DNA of 64,000 nucleotides, taken from NCBI GenBank assembly GCA_900762325.1, contig CAAFGG010000028.1, positions 14,663 to 78,662 of the forward strand, read 5' to 3'. This document shows positions 33,259 to 42,211 of the stretch, piece by piece. The notes beneath the pieces were generated by a model. It did no database searches. It was not told where the DNA came from and worked only from the letters and a program-made list of their open reading frames with translations. The stretch is from an uncultured Collinsella sp. GTDB taxonomy: Bacteria; Actinomycetota; Coriobacteriia; Coriobacteriales; Coriobacteriaceae. Each line of letters starts with the position of its first letter. The stretch's first letter is position 1. The translations under genes and the position numbers were made by a program.

Positions 33259-33321
33259 TGCTACGTTGCCAATGATTTTTCTGGGACGGGGGACTTTTTG
33301 CACCTTAGCTTGATTCGTTCG

Positions 33322-33479
33322 CCACGAAATGTGCCTATCTACTACGTTTAACCAATCACCCTCATCCATACCGAATTTCGCGAAATAAAAACCGCAGGTA
33401 AACGGCTTGCGCATTTTCGGAAAACCGGGGGATGGTCGACCCACACGGTTCAAACGTAGTAGATAGGCCGCTTTCGTGG
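33322..33479. repeat. 158-bp imperfect palindrome (CTATCTACTACGTTT element)
   Basis: Outer arms CCACGAAA/TTTCGTGG, a 3x3 internal loop, then a perfect 17-bp stem (GCCTATCTACTACGTTT at 33333-33349, complement at 33452-33468), then AACC/GGTT pairing and weaker inner pairs. The whole gap before tex folds back on itself. No ORF. Probably a palindromic mobile repeat or a structured RNA. Confidence 0.6.
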
Positions 33480-33571
33480 TTCCGAGCCAAAACAGTCTTT
33501 TTTGAGCGAAGTGGCAGGTGGTATCCTTGGTAGCTCTGTGCTGCAAACGCACCTTAAACGCAAGGAGTTTC

Positions 33572-35719
33572 ATGGATCTTATCGCCCAGCTCACCCGCGA
33601 GCTCAACCTTAAGGCCGCCAACGTCGAGGCGGCTGTCAAGCTCATCGACGAGGGCAACACCATCCCCTTTATCTCGCGCTACCGCAAGGAGGCCACGGGC
33701 GGCATGGATGACGTCGCCCTGCGCGCCCTCGACGAGCGCCTGTCATACCTGCGCAATCTTGAGCAGCGTAAAGAGGACGTCATTCTGCTCATCGACGCCC
33801 AGGGCAAGCTCACGCCCGAACTCGAGCAGCAGATTCGCGAGGCCACACAACTCCAGCGTGTCGAGGACCTCTACAAGCCCTACCGCAAAAAGCGCATGAC
33901 CCGCGCGCAGAAGGCCCGCGAGGCAGGCCTGGAGCCACTCGCCAACATGATCATCATGCAGGCCTCGGCCAAGGGCAGCGCGCTCGACGCCGCCGCGGAC
34001 TACGTCAACGAGGAGGCCGGCTTCGACACGCCCGAGAAGGCGCTCGCCGGCGCCGCCGACATCGTGGCCGAGACGGTGGCCGAAGATCCCGAGAACGTCG
34101 CCGACCTGCGCACCTTTACGCAAAACACCGCCGACATCGTCGTCGAGGCCACCGACCCCGCCGAGAAGACCCCCTACGAGCCGTACTACAGCTATGATGA
34201 GCCGCTGCGCCGTATACCCAACCACCGCGTGCTGGCTATCGACCGCGGTGAGCGCGAGGGCAAGCTCCGCGTGCGCGTGAACGTCGACGGCGCTGCCGCC
34301 ACGGTGCGCCTCGGCAGCCGTTGGCCCCGACGCCAGGGCGTGTTTGCTCCCATCTTCGATGCCGCCATCGCCGACGGCTACAAACGCCTCATGGCTCCCT
34401 CGCTGGAGCGCGAGGCCCGCGCTAAACTCACCGTTCGCGCCCAAACCGAGGCCATCAACGTCTTTGCCAAGAATCTCGAGGGCTTGCTCTCGGCGCGCCC
34501 CGTGCGTGGTGCCCGCGTGCTCGCACTCGATCCGGGCTACCGCACCGGCTGCAAGGTCGCCGTCATGGACGAGACCGGCAAGCTGCTCGACCACGGCGTG
34601 GTCTATCCCACCAAGCCGCGCCACGACGTCGCCGGCACCAAGCGCGAGCTCGCCCGCCTCGTCAAAAAGGACGGCGTCAACACCATCGTCATCGGCAACG
34701 GCACCGCCAGCCGCGAGACCGAGGAAGTCGTCTCGGAGTTCATTGCCGAGCAGGCGCCCAGCCTTCGCTACACCATCGTTAACGAAGCCGGCGCGTCGGT
34801 GTACTCCGCCTCCGAGCTCGCCAGCCAGGAATATCCCGACCTGGACGTCACCGTGCGTGGCGCCATGAGCCTGGGCCGCCGCCTGCAAGACCCGCTGGCA
34901 GAGCTCGTCAAGATTCCGCCCCAGTCCATCGGCGTTGGCCAGTACCAGCACGACCTTGACCAGGCCGAGCTTTCGCGCACCCTGGGCCACGTGGTGGAGG
35001 ACGTCGTCAACCGCGTGGGCGTCGACGTCAACACCGCAAGCGCGAGCCTGCTGGGATACGTGTCGGGCATCACGCCGAGTGTGGCCAAAAACATCGTGGC
35101 CTACCGCGAGGAAAACGGCGCTTTTACCGATCGCCGCCAGCTCAAGAAGGTCCCCAAGCTGGGACCCAAGGCATATCTCAACGCCGCGGGCTTTTTGCGC
35201 ATCAGCGGTGGCAAGAACCCGCTCGACGCGACAAGCGTCCACCCCGAGAGCTACGAGGTGGCCACATCCGTCCTGGAGCGCGCCGGTGTGGCGGCCAGTG
35301 AACTCAGCCGCGGCGGCGTGCCCGACATCGAGCGCCGCCTGGGCAGTATCTCGGCGCTGGCAAGCGACCTGGACTGCGGCACCCTCACGCTCATCGACAT
35401 TGTCAACGAGCTCAAGAAGCCCGGTCGCGACCCGCGCGACGACGCGCCCGAGGTGGTCTTTAGCCGCTCGGCGCTTTCCATCGACGACCTAGAGCCCGGC
35501 ATGGAACTCAAGGGCACGGTGCGCAACGTCGTCGACTTTGGCGCGTTCGTCGACGTGGGCGTGCACCAGGACGGCCTCGTGCATATCTCCAAGCTGGCCA
35601 ACCGCTTTGTCAAGCACCCGAGCGACGTGGTGCGCGTCGGTGACACGGTCAAGGTGTGGGTTGAAAAGGTCGATCGCGACCGCAAGAAGATCTCCCTCAC
35701 CATGGTGCAGGGGAAGTAA
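33572..35719 (+). CDS. tex: Tex-family RNA-binding transcription accessory protein
   Basis: A 715-residue nucleic-acid-binding protein. Features in order: N-terminal helical region with PFISRYRKEATGGMDD (about 28-43), YqgF-like domain (VLALDPGYRTGCKVAVMDE, about 313-331), helix-hairpin-helix region (VDVNTASASLLGYVSGI) and the C-terminal S1 RNA-binding domain (GMELKGTVRNVVDFGAFVDVGVHQDGLVHIS). The length is slightly under the usual 720-780. AAGGAG precedes the ATG. Transcribed alone. Tex proteins bind RNA and affect gene expression and stress tolerance. Confidence 0.95.
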   Translation: MDLIAQLTRELNLKAANVEAAVKLIDEGNTIPFISRYRKEATGGMDDVALRALDERLSYLRNLEQRKEDVILLIDAQGKLTPELEQQIREATQLQRVEDLYKPYRKKRMTRAQKAREAGLEPLANMIIMQASAKGSALDAAADYVNEEAGFDTPEKALAGAADIVAETVAEDPENVADLRTFTQNTADIVVEATDPAEKTPYEPYYSYDEPLRRIPNHRVLAIDRGEREGKLRVRVNVDGAAATVRLGSRWPRRQGVFAPIFDAAIADGYKRLMAPSLEREARAKLTVRAQTEAINVFAKNLEGLLSARPVRGARVLALDPGYRTGCKVAVMDETGKLLDHGVVYPTKPRHDVAGTKRELARLVKKDGVNTIVIGNGTASRETEEVVSEFIAEQAPSLRYTIVNEAGASVYSASELASQEYPDLDVTVRGAMSLGRRLQDPLAELVKIPPQSIGVGQYQHDLDQAELSRTLGHVVEDVVNRVGVDVNTASASLLGYVSGITPSVAKNIVAYREENGAFTDRRQLKKVPKLGPKAYLNAAGFLRISGGKNPLDATSVHPESYEVATSVLERAGVAASELSRGGVPDIERRLGSISALASDLDCGTLTLIDIVNELKKPGRDPRDDAPEVVFSRSALSIDDLEPGMELKGTVRNVVDFGAFVDVGVHQDGLVHISKLANRFVKHPSDVVRVGDTVKVWVEKVDRDRKKISLTMVQGK

Positions 35720-35728
35720 ACCGCCAAA

Positions 35729-35944
35729 GCAGGGGTACCCCCTGCAGCGACGTGCAAAATCGCGAGTATTCTGCAAATTCCGCCGTTCCGGATGCCCCTC
35801 AGAGGCGAAAAAGCAAAAACAGCCCCCGTTTTAGCGTCGTCAGAGCCAAAACGGGGGCCGTTCCATGCTTCGGTTAACTGATAAAGACCTTTATCTTGCT
35901 GAATACTCTCAATTTTGCACGGCGCAGGCGGGGGTACCTTTGCC
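35729..35944. repeat. Inverted pair of GTACCCCC / GTGCAAAAT motifs
   Basis: Left copy: GGGGTACCCCC (35732-35742), then CGTGCAAAATCGCGAGTATT (from 35751). Right copy in opposite orientation: GAATACTCTCAATTTTGCAC (35901-35920), then GGGGGTACC (35930-35938). The pair brackets the hairpin at 35822-35858 in the gap between convergent tex and a transaldolase gene. No gene seen here. Confidence 0.5.
35822..35858 (-). terminator. Intrinsic terminator between convergent genes
   Basis: A perfect 11-bp stem, GCCCCCGTTTT (35822-35832) and AAAACGGGGGC (35848-35858). On the minus strand it is followed by TGTTTTTGCTTTTT, so termination is best supported for that strand; it may also stop tex transcripts. 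Confidence 0.65.
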
Positions 35945-36099
35945 CACGGCAGGATATAGAAGCCAAGCGCCAACTTGCGGGCAAGCTCGTGTCGGCAGTT
36001 CCGACCTTTCCTTTGCCTAGCGCGACCCTCGCGAAGCGCGTGAGCGATAAGGAAAGGAAAGGCCGGGGCGAGCAGCCCGCGGCGTAGCCAGTGTTCGCG

Positions 36100-36804
36100 T
36101 TACGGCAGAATATGGAAGCCCAAAGCGGCGATATCCTTGGCAAAGCCGCGGACGGTGTCGAGCGAGACCTCGTACGGGTCGCGACCGATGTTCTTCCGCT
36201 TGGCCAGGATGCTGTTGGGCACCGTAATGATCTGGCAACCGCAGGCCTCGGCCTGGTAAATGTTGATGAGCTCGCGCGTGGACGCCCACAGGACCTCACA
36301 GTTGGGCTTGGCGGCGGCCTTCTTAACCGACTCCGTCATAAACGGAATGGGGTCGACGCCGGTGTCGGCGATGCGGCCGGCAAAGAGCGAGATGATGGAC
36401 GGCGTCTCAGTGTCAACGGCCTCGACCATCTCATCGACCTGCTTAGGCGTAAAGATGGTAGTGACGTTGACCTTGATGCCGTCGGCGGAAAGCCTGCGGA
36501 CCAGCTCGGCGGTGGACTCGCCCTTGGTGGTCACGCACGGAATCTTGACGTAGACGTTGTCCGCCCAGGTAGCGATTTCGCGCGCCTCGACCTCAATGGT
36601 CTCGACGTCGTCGGCAAAGACCTCAAACGACACGGACACATCGGTGATGTGCGCCAGGACCTCCTTGGCAAACGCACGGTAATCCGTCACGCCGCCCTTC
36701 TTCATGAGGGACGGGTTGGTCGTGAAACCCTGAACGTTGCCGTTCTCGTACATGTCGAGCATGCCCTCGAGGTTTGCACCGTCAGCGAACACCTTGATTG
36801 CCAT
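36100..36804 (-). CDS. Transaldolase / fructose-6-phosphate aldolase-like protein, copy 1
   Basis: A 234-residue TIM-barrel aldolase of the small transaldolase (TalC/MipB/FSA) class. The start MAIKVFADGANLEGMLDM, the TTNPSL motif and the Schiff-base Lys in NVYVKIP are clear; GRIADTGVDP follows. It transfers or cleaves dihydroxyacetone units of sugar phosphates. The ATG at 36802-36804 has AAAGGA upstream. A near-identical paralogue lies at 39401-40111, and the two frame the PTS genes. A terminator at 37038-37073 separates this copy from ulaA, so it may have its own promoter. Confidence 0.9.
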   Translation of the reverse strand: MAIKVFADGANLEGMLDMYENGNVQGFTTNPSLMKKGGVTDYRAFAKEVLAHITDVSVSFEVFADDVETIEVEAREIATWADNVYVKIPCVTTKGESTAELVRRLSADGIKVNVTTIFTPKQVDEMVEAVDTETPSIISLFAGRIADTGVDPIPFMTESVKKAAAKPNCEVLWASTRELINIYQAEACGCQIITVPNSILAKRKNIGRDPYEVSLDTVRGFAKDIAALGFHILP

Positions 36805-36834
36805 CTGCCTGATTCCTTTCGTTTGCATAAGGCC

Positions 36835-36857
36835 GGTAAACTGCTAAACACTTTACC
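36835..36857 (-). promoter_or_regulatory. Inverted repeat upstream of transaldolase copy 1
   Basis: GGTAAA (36835-36840) and TTTACC (36852-36857) frame 11 bp, 31 bp before the start codon. A TTGATA-like -35 lies next to it on the minus strand. It may be a separate operator for this gene. The remaining gap to 37037 shows no gene. Confidence 0.35.
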
Positions 36858-37037
36858 TATGTTTATCAAGGCGTGAGCTGCAGGTTTTTATCTTGTCGGC
36901 GAACGGCTTTGCGGTTTTACCATTTTTATATCAACGAACCAGCGGCAAAACGTTTTTGCCATTCATCGCATCCGATTCCGTTCACGGCGCGGAGGCTATG
37001 CTTCGTCAGCATGTTTTCACAACCGCTCCAAAACAAA

Positions 37038-37073
37038 AAAGCGGTGACGCCTCATTTGAGACGTCACCGCTTT
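37038..37073 (-). terminator. Intrinsic terminator after ulaA
   Basis: The stem AAAGCGGTGACG...CGTCACCGCTTT is followed on the minus strand by TTTTTTGTTTT. It lies 57 bp past the ulaA stop and should end the PTS operon before transaldolase copy 1. Confidence 0.85.
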
Positions 37074-37129
37074 CGTGTAGGAGCCGGTTATCGGAGCTCC
37101 GCCCGATTAGGGCTTAACGTACGCCTGGA

Positions 37130-38521
37130 TTACTCTTCCTCGACGTGGTTGATCACAGCGCCCTTGGTGTGGATGAAGTTGGGGACAAAGGCGATGACCA
37201 GAAGGACAGCGAGAATCGCATAGACGCCGGTGGTACCGAAGGCCTCGGCAGCACGGCCGAGCGTAATACCAATAACGGAGAAGTCGAAGTCGCCGAACGT
37301 AGTGTTCTTGAAGCCGAAGACGTCAAGAACAGGCAGGAGCAGAGCAGGGGCAAAGGTGATGAGCAGGCCGTTGACGAAAGCGCCAAGAGCTGCGCCCTTG
37401 CGGCCACCGGTAGCATTGCCGTAGATGCCGGCAGTTGCACCGCAGAAGAAGTGAGGAACCATGCCCGGGATGATGAAGATGCCGAGGGTAGCACCCACGA
37501 TGAACATACCGACCACGCCACCGATAAAGGAAGCGACAAAGCCGAGGATGACGGCGGTGGGGGCATAGGGGAAGAAGACGGCGCAGTCGACGGCGGGGAT
37601 GGCACCGGGGATCAGCTTGTTGGAGATGCCCTGGAAGGCCGGGACCAGGTCGGCGAGAATCATGCGGACGCCGTTGTAGACGATGGTGACGCCGACGGCG
37701 AAGGACAGAGCACAGGTCAGGGCGTAAACAATCACGTTGTCGCCGCCAGCAGTCTCAGCAACAACCGCAGGATCTGCGATGTAAGCGGCGAAAGCAGTCA
37801 CCAGGTAGAAGAAGGCCATGGTAAGAGCCGTGGAGATGGTGGTGTCACGCAGGAAGGCATACTTCTCGGGGACCTCGATCTTCTCGGTGCTGTTCTCCTC
37901 GGCGTCCTTAGCAAACAGCGTACCGACGGCAGCGGAGATATAGTAGGCAAGCGAGCCGAAGTGACCCATGGCGATCTCGTCGCCATCGGTAACCTTCTCG
38001 GTGAAACGCTGGCCGACGGCAGGGAGCATGGCGCTTACAAGACCCAAGAACATGCCGCCCACAATGACGAGCTGGACATCCTGGAAGCCAGATGCCTGCA
38101 GAACAGCAGACAGCAGGCAGGCCATGAACATGCTGTGATGGCCCGTCAAGAAGATGTACTTAAACTTGGTAAAGCGAGCAATGATAATGTTCACGACGTA
38201 GCCGAGAATCAGGATCATCATGGTCTGAACGCCGAGGACGCTCTGGGCCATCGAAACGACGACCTCGTTGTTGGGCACGACGCCGGTGATGTGGAAACCA
38301 GTCTCGATGAAGGTACCCAGCGGAGCAAGGTTCTCCTGAACAACAGCGGCGCCGGCAGACAGCATGATGTAGCCAAGGATCGGCTTCAGGGTGCCCGTCA
38401 TCACCTTGTGGGCGGGACGCTTAAGCGCGACAAGGCCGACAAAAGCGAACAGGCCCATAATCCATGCTGGCTTGGTCAGAATCGATTGGATAAACTCAAG
38501 TATGGGAAGGATGACTTGCAT
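37130..38521 (-). CDS. PTS EIIC component, ascorbate (UlaA/SgaT) family
   Basis: A 463-residue membrane permease of the PTS-GFL/AG UlaA family, about 11 hydrophobic segments. The conserved stretches SAGAAVVQENLAPLGTFIE, FLTGHHSMFMACLL and GGMFLGLVSAMLPAVGQRFT match UlaA. It carries the sugar while EIIB phosphorylates it. The start at 38519-38521 follows AAAGGAAG. The operon lacks the ascorbate catabolic genes ulaD, E, F and G, and transaldolases take their place, so the true substrate may be another pentose- or polyol-like compound. Confidence 0.9.
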   Translation of the reverse strand: MQVILPILEFIQSILTKPAWIMGLFAFVGLVALKRPAHKVMTGTLKPILGYIMLSAGAAVVQENLAPLGTFIETGFHITGVVPNNEVVVSMAQSVLGVQTMMILILGYVVNIIIARFTKFKYIFLTGHHSMFMACLLSAVLQASGFQDVQLVIVGGMFLGLVSAMLPAVGQRFTEKVTDGDEIAMGHFGSLAYYISAAVGTLFAKDAEENSTEKIEVPEKYAFLRDTTISTALTMAFFYLVTAFAAYIADPAVVAETAGGDNVIVYALTCALSFAVGVTIVYNGVRMILADLVPAFQGISNKLIPGAIPAVDCAVFFPYAPTAVILGFVASFIGGVVGMFIVGATLGIFIIPGMVPHFFCGATAGIYGNATGGRKGAALGAFVNGLLITFAPALLLPVLDVFGFKNTTFGDFDFSVIGITLGRAAEAFGTTGVYAILAVLLVIAFVPNFIHTKGAVINHVEEE

Positions 38522-38592
38522 CTGGGCTTCCTTTCTTTTTAACGTGGGCGCGTTTCCCTCTTCCACAGGGAACCGCCCTTTTTTGTGCCGCT

Positions 38593-38868
38593 TTAGGCGT
38601 TAGCGGCGGCCGCCTTGATTGCCTCGAGGGCGTCTTCGCGGATCTTCTTCTTGTTCACGTAGCTGCGAACGATCACGACGTTACCGTGAAGCTCGGGGGC
38701 GAGCTCCTTAACGGTAATGAACAGATCCGGATTTGCGGAAGAAGCACCATTCAGGTCCATAGACTCAACGTCGGCCTTGATGCCCTCCTCCTCACAAAGC
38801 TCCTCGACTTTGCCAGCGAGCATCAGGCTGGACCCGATGCCGTTTCCGCATACGGTGATGATATGCAT
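38593..38868 (-). CDS. PTS EIIB component (UlaB/SgaB-like)
   Basis: A 91-residue phosphocarrier. The phosphocysteine is C7 in VCGNGIGSS, the family P-loop-like motif. It receives phosphate from the EIIA encoded just upstream and passes it to the sugar on EIIC. It lies between the EIIA and EIIC genes in one direction, with 76-bp and 71-bp gaps. Confidence 0.9.
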   Translation of the reverse strand: MHIITVCGNGIGSSLMLAGKVEELCEEEGIKADVESMDLNGASSANPDLFITVKELAPELHGNVVIVRSYVNKKKIREDALEAIKAAAANA

Positions 38869-38944
38869 GGCAACCTTCCTCTCCTACACGTGACGGTTTT
38901 CCCGTCTATCCAAAAGCGGCGACGCATCGCCGTGCCATTAAGGC

Positions 38945-39391
38945 CTAAAAGAATGAACGCATGGTCTCCAAAACCTGCTCGGGCGTATCGCACGCACTGA
39001 GCTTGGCAACGCAGTCCTCGTCCTCGAACATCTGTGAAAGCTCCGCCAAGCAGCCAAGATGAGCCTTGGGGTCGGGCGCGCAGATGCCCACGAGCACGTG
39101 AACCGGATCGAAATCCTCATGTCCAAACGCAACCGCAGGGTCGAGCGTGACGATGCAGATTCCCGCTTCGCTCACATTGCCATCGGCCTGGGCATGGGGC
39201 ATGGCGATGCCCTCTTCCAGAACCATATAGGGACCGAATTTGTGAACCGATGAAATCATGGCGTCGACATAGCTCTGGTCGCATTTGCCGGCGTCTACGA
39301 GCAGCTTGCCGCATGCCTTGATCGCTTCCTCCCAATCGGAGGTCTCGACATGGCAGGCAACAAGCTCGGGCTTAAGAAGATCGGTCAGCAT
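38945..39391 (-). CDS. PTS EIIA component (fructose/mannitol/ascorbate type)
   Basis: A 148-residue EIIA of the PTS_EIIA_2 family. The phosphorylated His lies in GIAMPHAQ, preceded by GPYMVLEEGIA, the normal context. It accepts phosphate from HPr. It begins 9 bp after the stop of transaldolase copy 2, so the four genes form one operon (aldolase, EIIA, EIIB, EIIC). Confidence 0.9.
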   Translation of the reverse strand: MLTDLLKPELVACHVETSDWEEAIKACGKLLVDAGKCDQSYVDAMISSVHKFGPYMVLEEGIAMPHAQADGNVSEAGICIVTLDPAVAFGHEDFDPVHVLVGICAPDPKAHLGCLAELSQMFEDEDCVAKLSACDTPEQVLETMRSFF

Positions 39392-39400
39392 GCTCGTCCC

Positions 39401-40111
39401 CTACTCCTCGGGCAGGATGTGAAAACCAAGCGCCTGAATGTCGCGGGCAAAGCCCTTGACCGTATCAAGCGAATACTCGAACAAATCTTTTCCGAAATTC
39501 TTGCGCTTGGCAAGAAGGGCATTGGGAACCGTAATGATCTGGCAACCAACAGACTCAGCCTGGAAAATATTGAGCACCTCACGCGTGGATGCCCAGAGAA
39601 CCTCGGCGGCGGGCTTGACAGCGGCCTTCTTTACGGACTCTGCCATGAGGGGCAGCGGATCGACACCGGTATCGGCGATACGGCCGGCGAAGATGGACAG
39701 AATAGAGGGGGTCTCGGCAGAGACGGCATCGACGAACTCGTCGACCTGCTCGGGCGTGAAGATGGTGGTGACATTCACCTTGATACCATCGGCGGAAAGG
39801 CGCTTGACCAGCGCGGCGGTGGACTCGCCCTTGGTGTTGAGCGCCGGGATCTTAACGTAGACGTTGTCCGCCCAGGTTGCGATCTCGCGAGCCTCGGCCT
39901 CCATACCCGCCTCGTCGTCGGCAAACACCTCAAAAGAGACCGACACATCGGTGATGTGCTCAAGAACCGTCTTGGCAAAAGCGCGGTAGTCGGTCACGCC
40001 ACCGGCCTTCATAAGGGAAGGATTGGTCGTGAAGCCCTGAACGTTGCCGTTGTCGTGCATGTCAAGCATGCCCTCGAGGTTAGCGCCGTCGGCAAACACC
40101 TTGATTGCCAT
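39401..40111 (-). CDS. Transaldolase / fructose-6-phosphate aldolase-like protein, copy 2
   Basis: A 236-residue paralogue of the product of 36100-36804, sharing MAIKVFADGANLEGMLDM, TTNPSLMK and the active-site segment NVYVKIP, with GRIADTGVDPLP. It is the first gene of the PTS operon, starting at the ATG at 40109-40111 with AAAGGA upstream. Two copies around one PTS could mean two carbon-chain lengths or differently regulated isozymes. Confidence 0.9.
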   Translation of the reverse strand: MAIKVFADGANLEGMLDMHDNGNVQGFTTNPSLMKAGGVTDYRAFAKTVLEHITDVSVSFEVFADDEAGMEAEAREIATWADNVYVKIPALNTKGESTAALVKRLSADGIKVNVTTIFTPEQVDEFVDAVSAETPSILSIFAGRIADTGVDPLPLMAESVKKAAVKPAAEVLWASTREVLNIFQAESVGCQIITVPNALLAKRKNFGKDLFEYSLDTVKGFARDIQALGFHILPEE

Positions 40112-40471
40112 GTTCGGTCCTTTCTCATCTAGCACTATTGCTATCGAAAGCCTTTTTCTTTGTTTCAAAAGCTTTTCGGTTTTCTTTTATAAACTATTTC
40201 AAAAGCTATCGAAAGCTCAATTGTCAACTTTCCGCGAACGGTCGATTATCGGGCGTGAGCGTACCTCACTTTTTGTGAACACCTTCCAGGCAAGACTCTT
40301 TACTGTCTGTTGCAGGCATTCTGCATGTCAGGCCAACTACTAATTACAAATAAAAGCAAGGCGTGTCATTCATCTCGTTCGCTCGATTTCGCCTTGTTCT
40401 TTTCATATCGATACGTTATATTTCGATTACGAAAGGTATTTCTTTTGTCTTTCGTTCAAAAGGAGCAACTC
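40112..40471. promoter_or_regulatory. Divergent control region of the PTS operon and deoR-type gene
   Basis: No gene. AT-rich, with repeated motifs: CTATCGAAAG at 40141-40150 and 40206-40215, TTTCAAAAGC at 40163-40172 and 40197-40206, and the dyad TTTCGATTACGAAA at 40421-40434. These resemble DeoR/GlpR-type operators (TTTCG-N4-CGAAA) and probably bind the regulator encoded at 40472. Confidence 0.55.
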
Positions 40472-41263
40472 ATGGCATCTACTTCAGACCTTTCACCGGC
40501 CGAACGTCAGCGATTTATCATGAACTGGCTGGCCGAAAAGCCAAATATCTCGGTATCCGACATCGTTCGCCGCTTTTCGGTTTCGGAAGTTACCGCGCGA
40601 CACGACCTCGTCTCGCTGGAATCGGAAGGCAAATTGCGTCGCGTACGTGGCGGAGCGGTATCGCTTTCACGTTCCACTGCAATCTCGTATCCCGAAGAGC
40701 GTATCAATGTCCAAGTCGAGGCCAAAGAGGCAATCGCCGCGACCGCAGCAACTCTTGTTGACGATGGCGACGTTCTGGTGATCGACATCGGCACCACGGG
40801 CTTTTACTTCACTAAAGCCCTCATGGACAAGCGCGACATCACCATCATCACCGGCGATCTTGCCATCGCAAACTATGCCAGCTTCAATCTCCCCAATGCT
40901 TCGGTAGTGCTGTTAGGTGGCTCCGTGCGAAAGGGTCACCTTTATCTCGCGGGCGCGCTGACGCTCGACTGCATGAGCAAGCTTCATGCCGACAAGGCAT
41001 TTGTCAGTGCCGATGGATTCCATCCCGACCACGGCTTTACCGTTGAGCACGACTTCTCTGCCATGATCAAGCGCATGTATCTAACCAACTCGAATCTGAG
41101 CTACATGATGGTCGACCAGGGTAAGTTCAATAAGACGAGCTTTTATCAGTCCGCACAGATCGATGACCTCGACGGCATCATCATCGATGGGGACAGCGAA
41201 GGTATCATGACAGCGGCAATCGAGAGCAGCCACAGTCATCCCAAACTCTATATTGCAAAATAG
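40472..41263 (+). CDS. DeoR-family transcriptional repressor
   Basis: A 263-residue regulator. The N-terminal HTH (ISVSDIVRRFSVSEVTARHDL) is followed by LRRVRGGAV, the DeoR-family signature, and a C-terminal sugar-phosphate sensor domain (IDIGTTGFYFTKAL, LLGGSVRKGH, DKAFVSADGF). The ATG at 40472 has AAAGGAG at ideal spacing; longer in-frame starts lack support. It is divergent from the aldolase-PTS operon and presumably represses it until a phosphorylated intermediate is present. Confidence 0.92.
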   Translation: MASTSDLSPAERQRFIMNWLAEKPNISVSDIVRRFSVSEVTARHDLVSLESEGKLRRVRGGAVSLSRSTAISYPEERINVQVEAKEAIAATAATLVDDGDVLVIDIGTTGFYFTKALMDKRDITIITGDLAIANYASFNLPNASVVLLGGSVRKGHLYLAGALTLDCMSKLHADKAFVSADGFHPDHGFTVEHDFSAMIKRMYLTNSNLSYMMVDQGKFNKTSFYQSAQIDDLDGIIIDGDSEGIMTAAIESSHSHPKLYIAK

Positions 41264-41270
41264 CTCAAAT

Positions 41271-41303
41271 GGCCGGGTCGCCCCCACTGCGGGTGACCCG
41301 GCC
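41271..41303. terminator. Hairpin between convergent deoR-type and HAD genes
   Basis: GGCCGGGTC (41271-41279) and GACCCGGCC (41295-41303) form a 9-bp GC-rich stem 7 bp after one stop and 5 bp before the other. No strong U-tract follows on either strand. Confidence 0.6.
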
Positions 41304-41308
41304 ATGTA

Positions 41309-42136
41309 TTAAATCAAGCCAAAGTGGCGCATCGCCGTGACGGTGCCGTCGTGCGCGACGTCATCGGTCACGTAATCGGCGACCGCCTTGACCTCGGGCA
41401 TGGCGTTGCCCATAGCAACGGCTGTTTCGACGGCGGCGAGCATGCCCAGGTCGTTGCCGGAGTCGCCAAAGCCAAAGGTGCGCGCATTTCCCTCGCGGCC
41501 CAGATACGCCAGCGCTCGCGCCACGCCCACGCCCTTGTCAATGCCCTTGGGGCTCAGCTCGCGATTCTGGCCACCGGTGTTGCACAGCTCAAACTCGCAA
41601 TCGATAAAGCCGTCATCGTTGGCTACGCGAGCCAAACTGGACACATTGAGGCATACCTTGCCCACGCGCAGACTGCCGTCGACGCGCATCTCCTCGGCGC
41701 TGTGCACCACAGAAGTGCCGATCAGAGACGACTGCTCAACACCCGCGGGTTCCAGGGCAAAAGTAGCCACGTTGGTCTCGAAAAAGGCCTCAATCCCTGC
41801 CGCGGCCATACGGCGCGCAAGCTCCTCGATAACGTCCTCGTCAAAGCAGTCCTCATGCACCACGCGGCCCTCGACCTCGAGCGTGGCGCCCGCCATGGCA
41901 ACGACGCCCGCGGGGTCGAGCGCACGCAGGCTATCGGCGATGAGCCACAGGGGGCGACCCGTGCAGATAAACGCCTTATGCCCTGCGTCGCGCAGACGAT
42001 GAAACGCCTCGATCACCGCCTGCGAAGGGCGAACCGCCGAAAAGTCCTTATCGGTCATATCGTCGGGATCGAACGACGTCAGCGTGCCGTCCACGTCAAA
42101 AAAGAGCACAGCGGGTTCGGGACACGCATCAATCAT
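41309..42136 (-). CDS. HAD-superfamily Cof-like phosphatase
   Basis: A 275-residue hydrolase of HAD subclass IIB. Motif I is FFDVDGTL (nucleophile Asp), motif II FICTGRP, and motif IV FGFGDSGNDLGML; the C2 cap lies between. Typical activities are sugar-phosphate or FMN dephosphorylation. The start at 42134-42136 has AAAGGAAC upstream. Convergent with the DeoR gene and divergent from rlmKL. Substrate not predictable. Confidence 0.9.
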   Translation of the reverse strand: MIDACPEPAVLFFDVDGTLTSFDPDDMTDKDFSAVRPSQAVIEAFHRLRDAGHKAFICTGRPLWLIADSLRALDPAGVVAMAGATLEVEGRVVHEDCFDEDVIEELARRMAAAGIEAFFETNVATFALEPAGVEQSSLIGTSVVHSAEEMRVDGSLRVGKVCLNVSSLARVANDDGFIDCEFELCNTGGQNRELSPKGIDKGVGVARALAYLGREGNARTFGFGDSGNDLGMLAAVETAVAMGNAMPEVKAVADYVTDDVAHDGTVTAMRHFGLI

Positions 42137-42211
42137 ATGGGTTCCTTTCGAGGATAAGGGCAAACGAAGCATCCATCATATAATGGAGCGACGCAACCAG
42201 AGAGGTCACCC

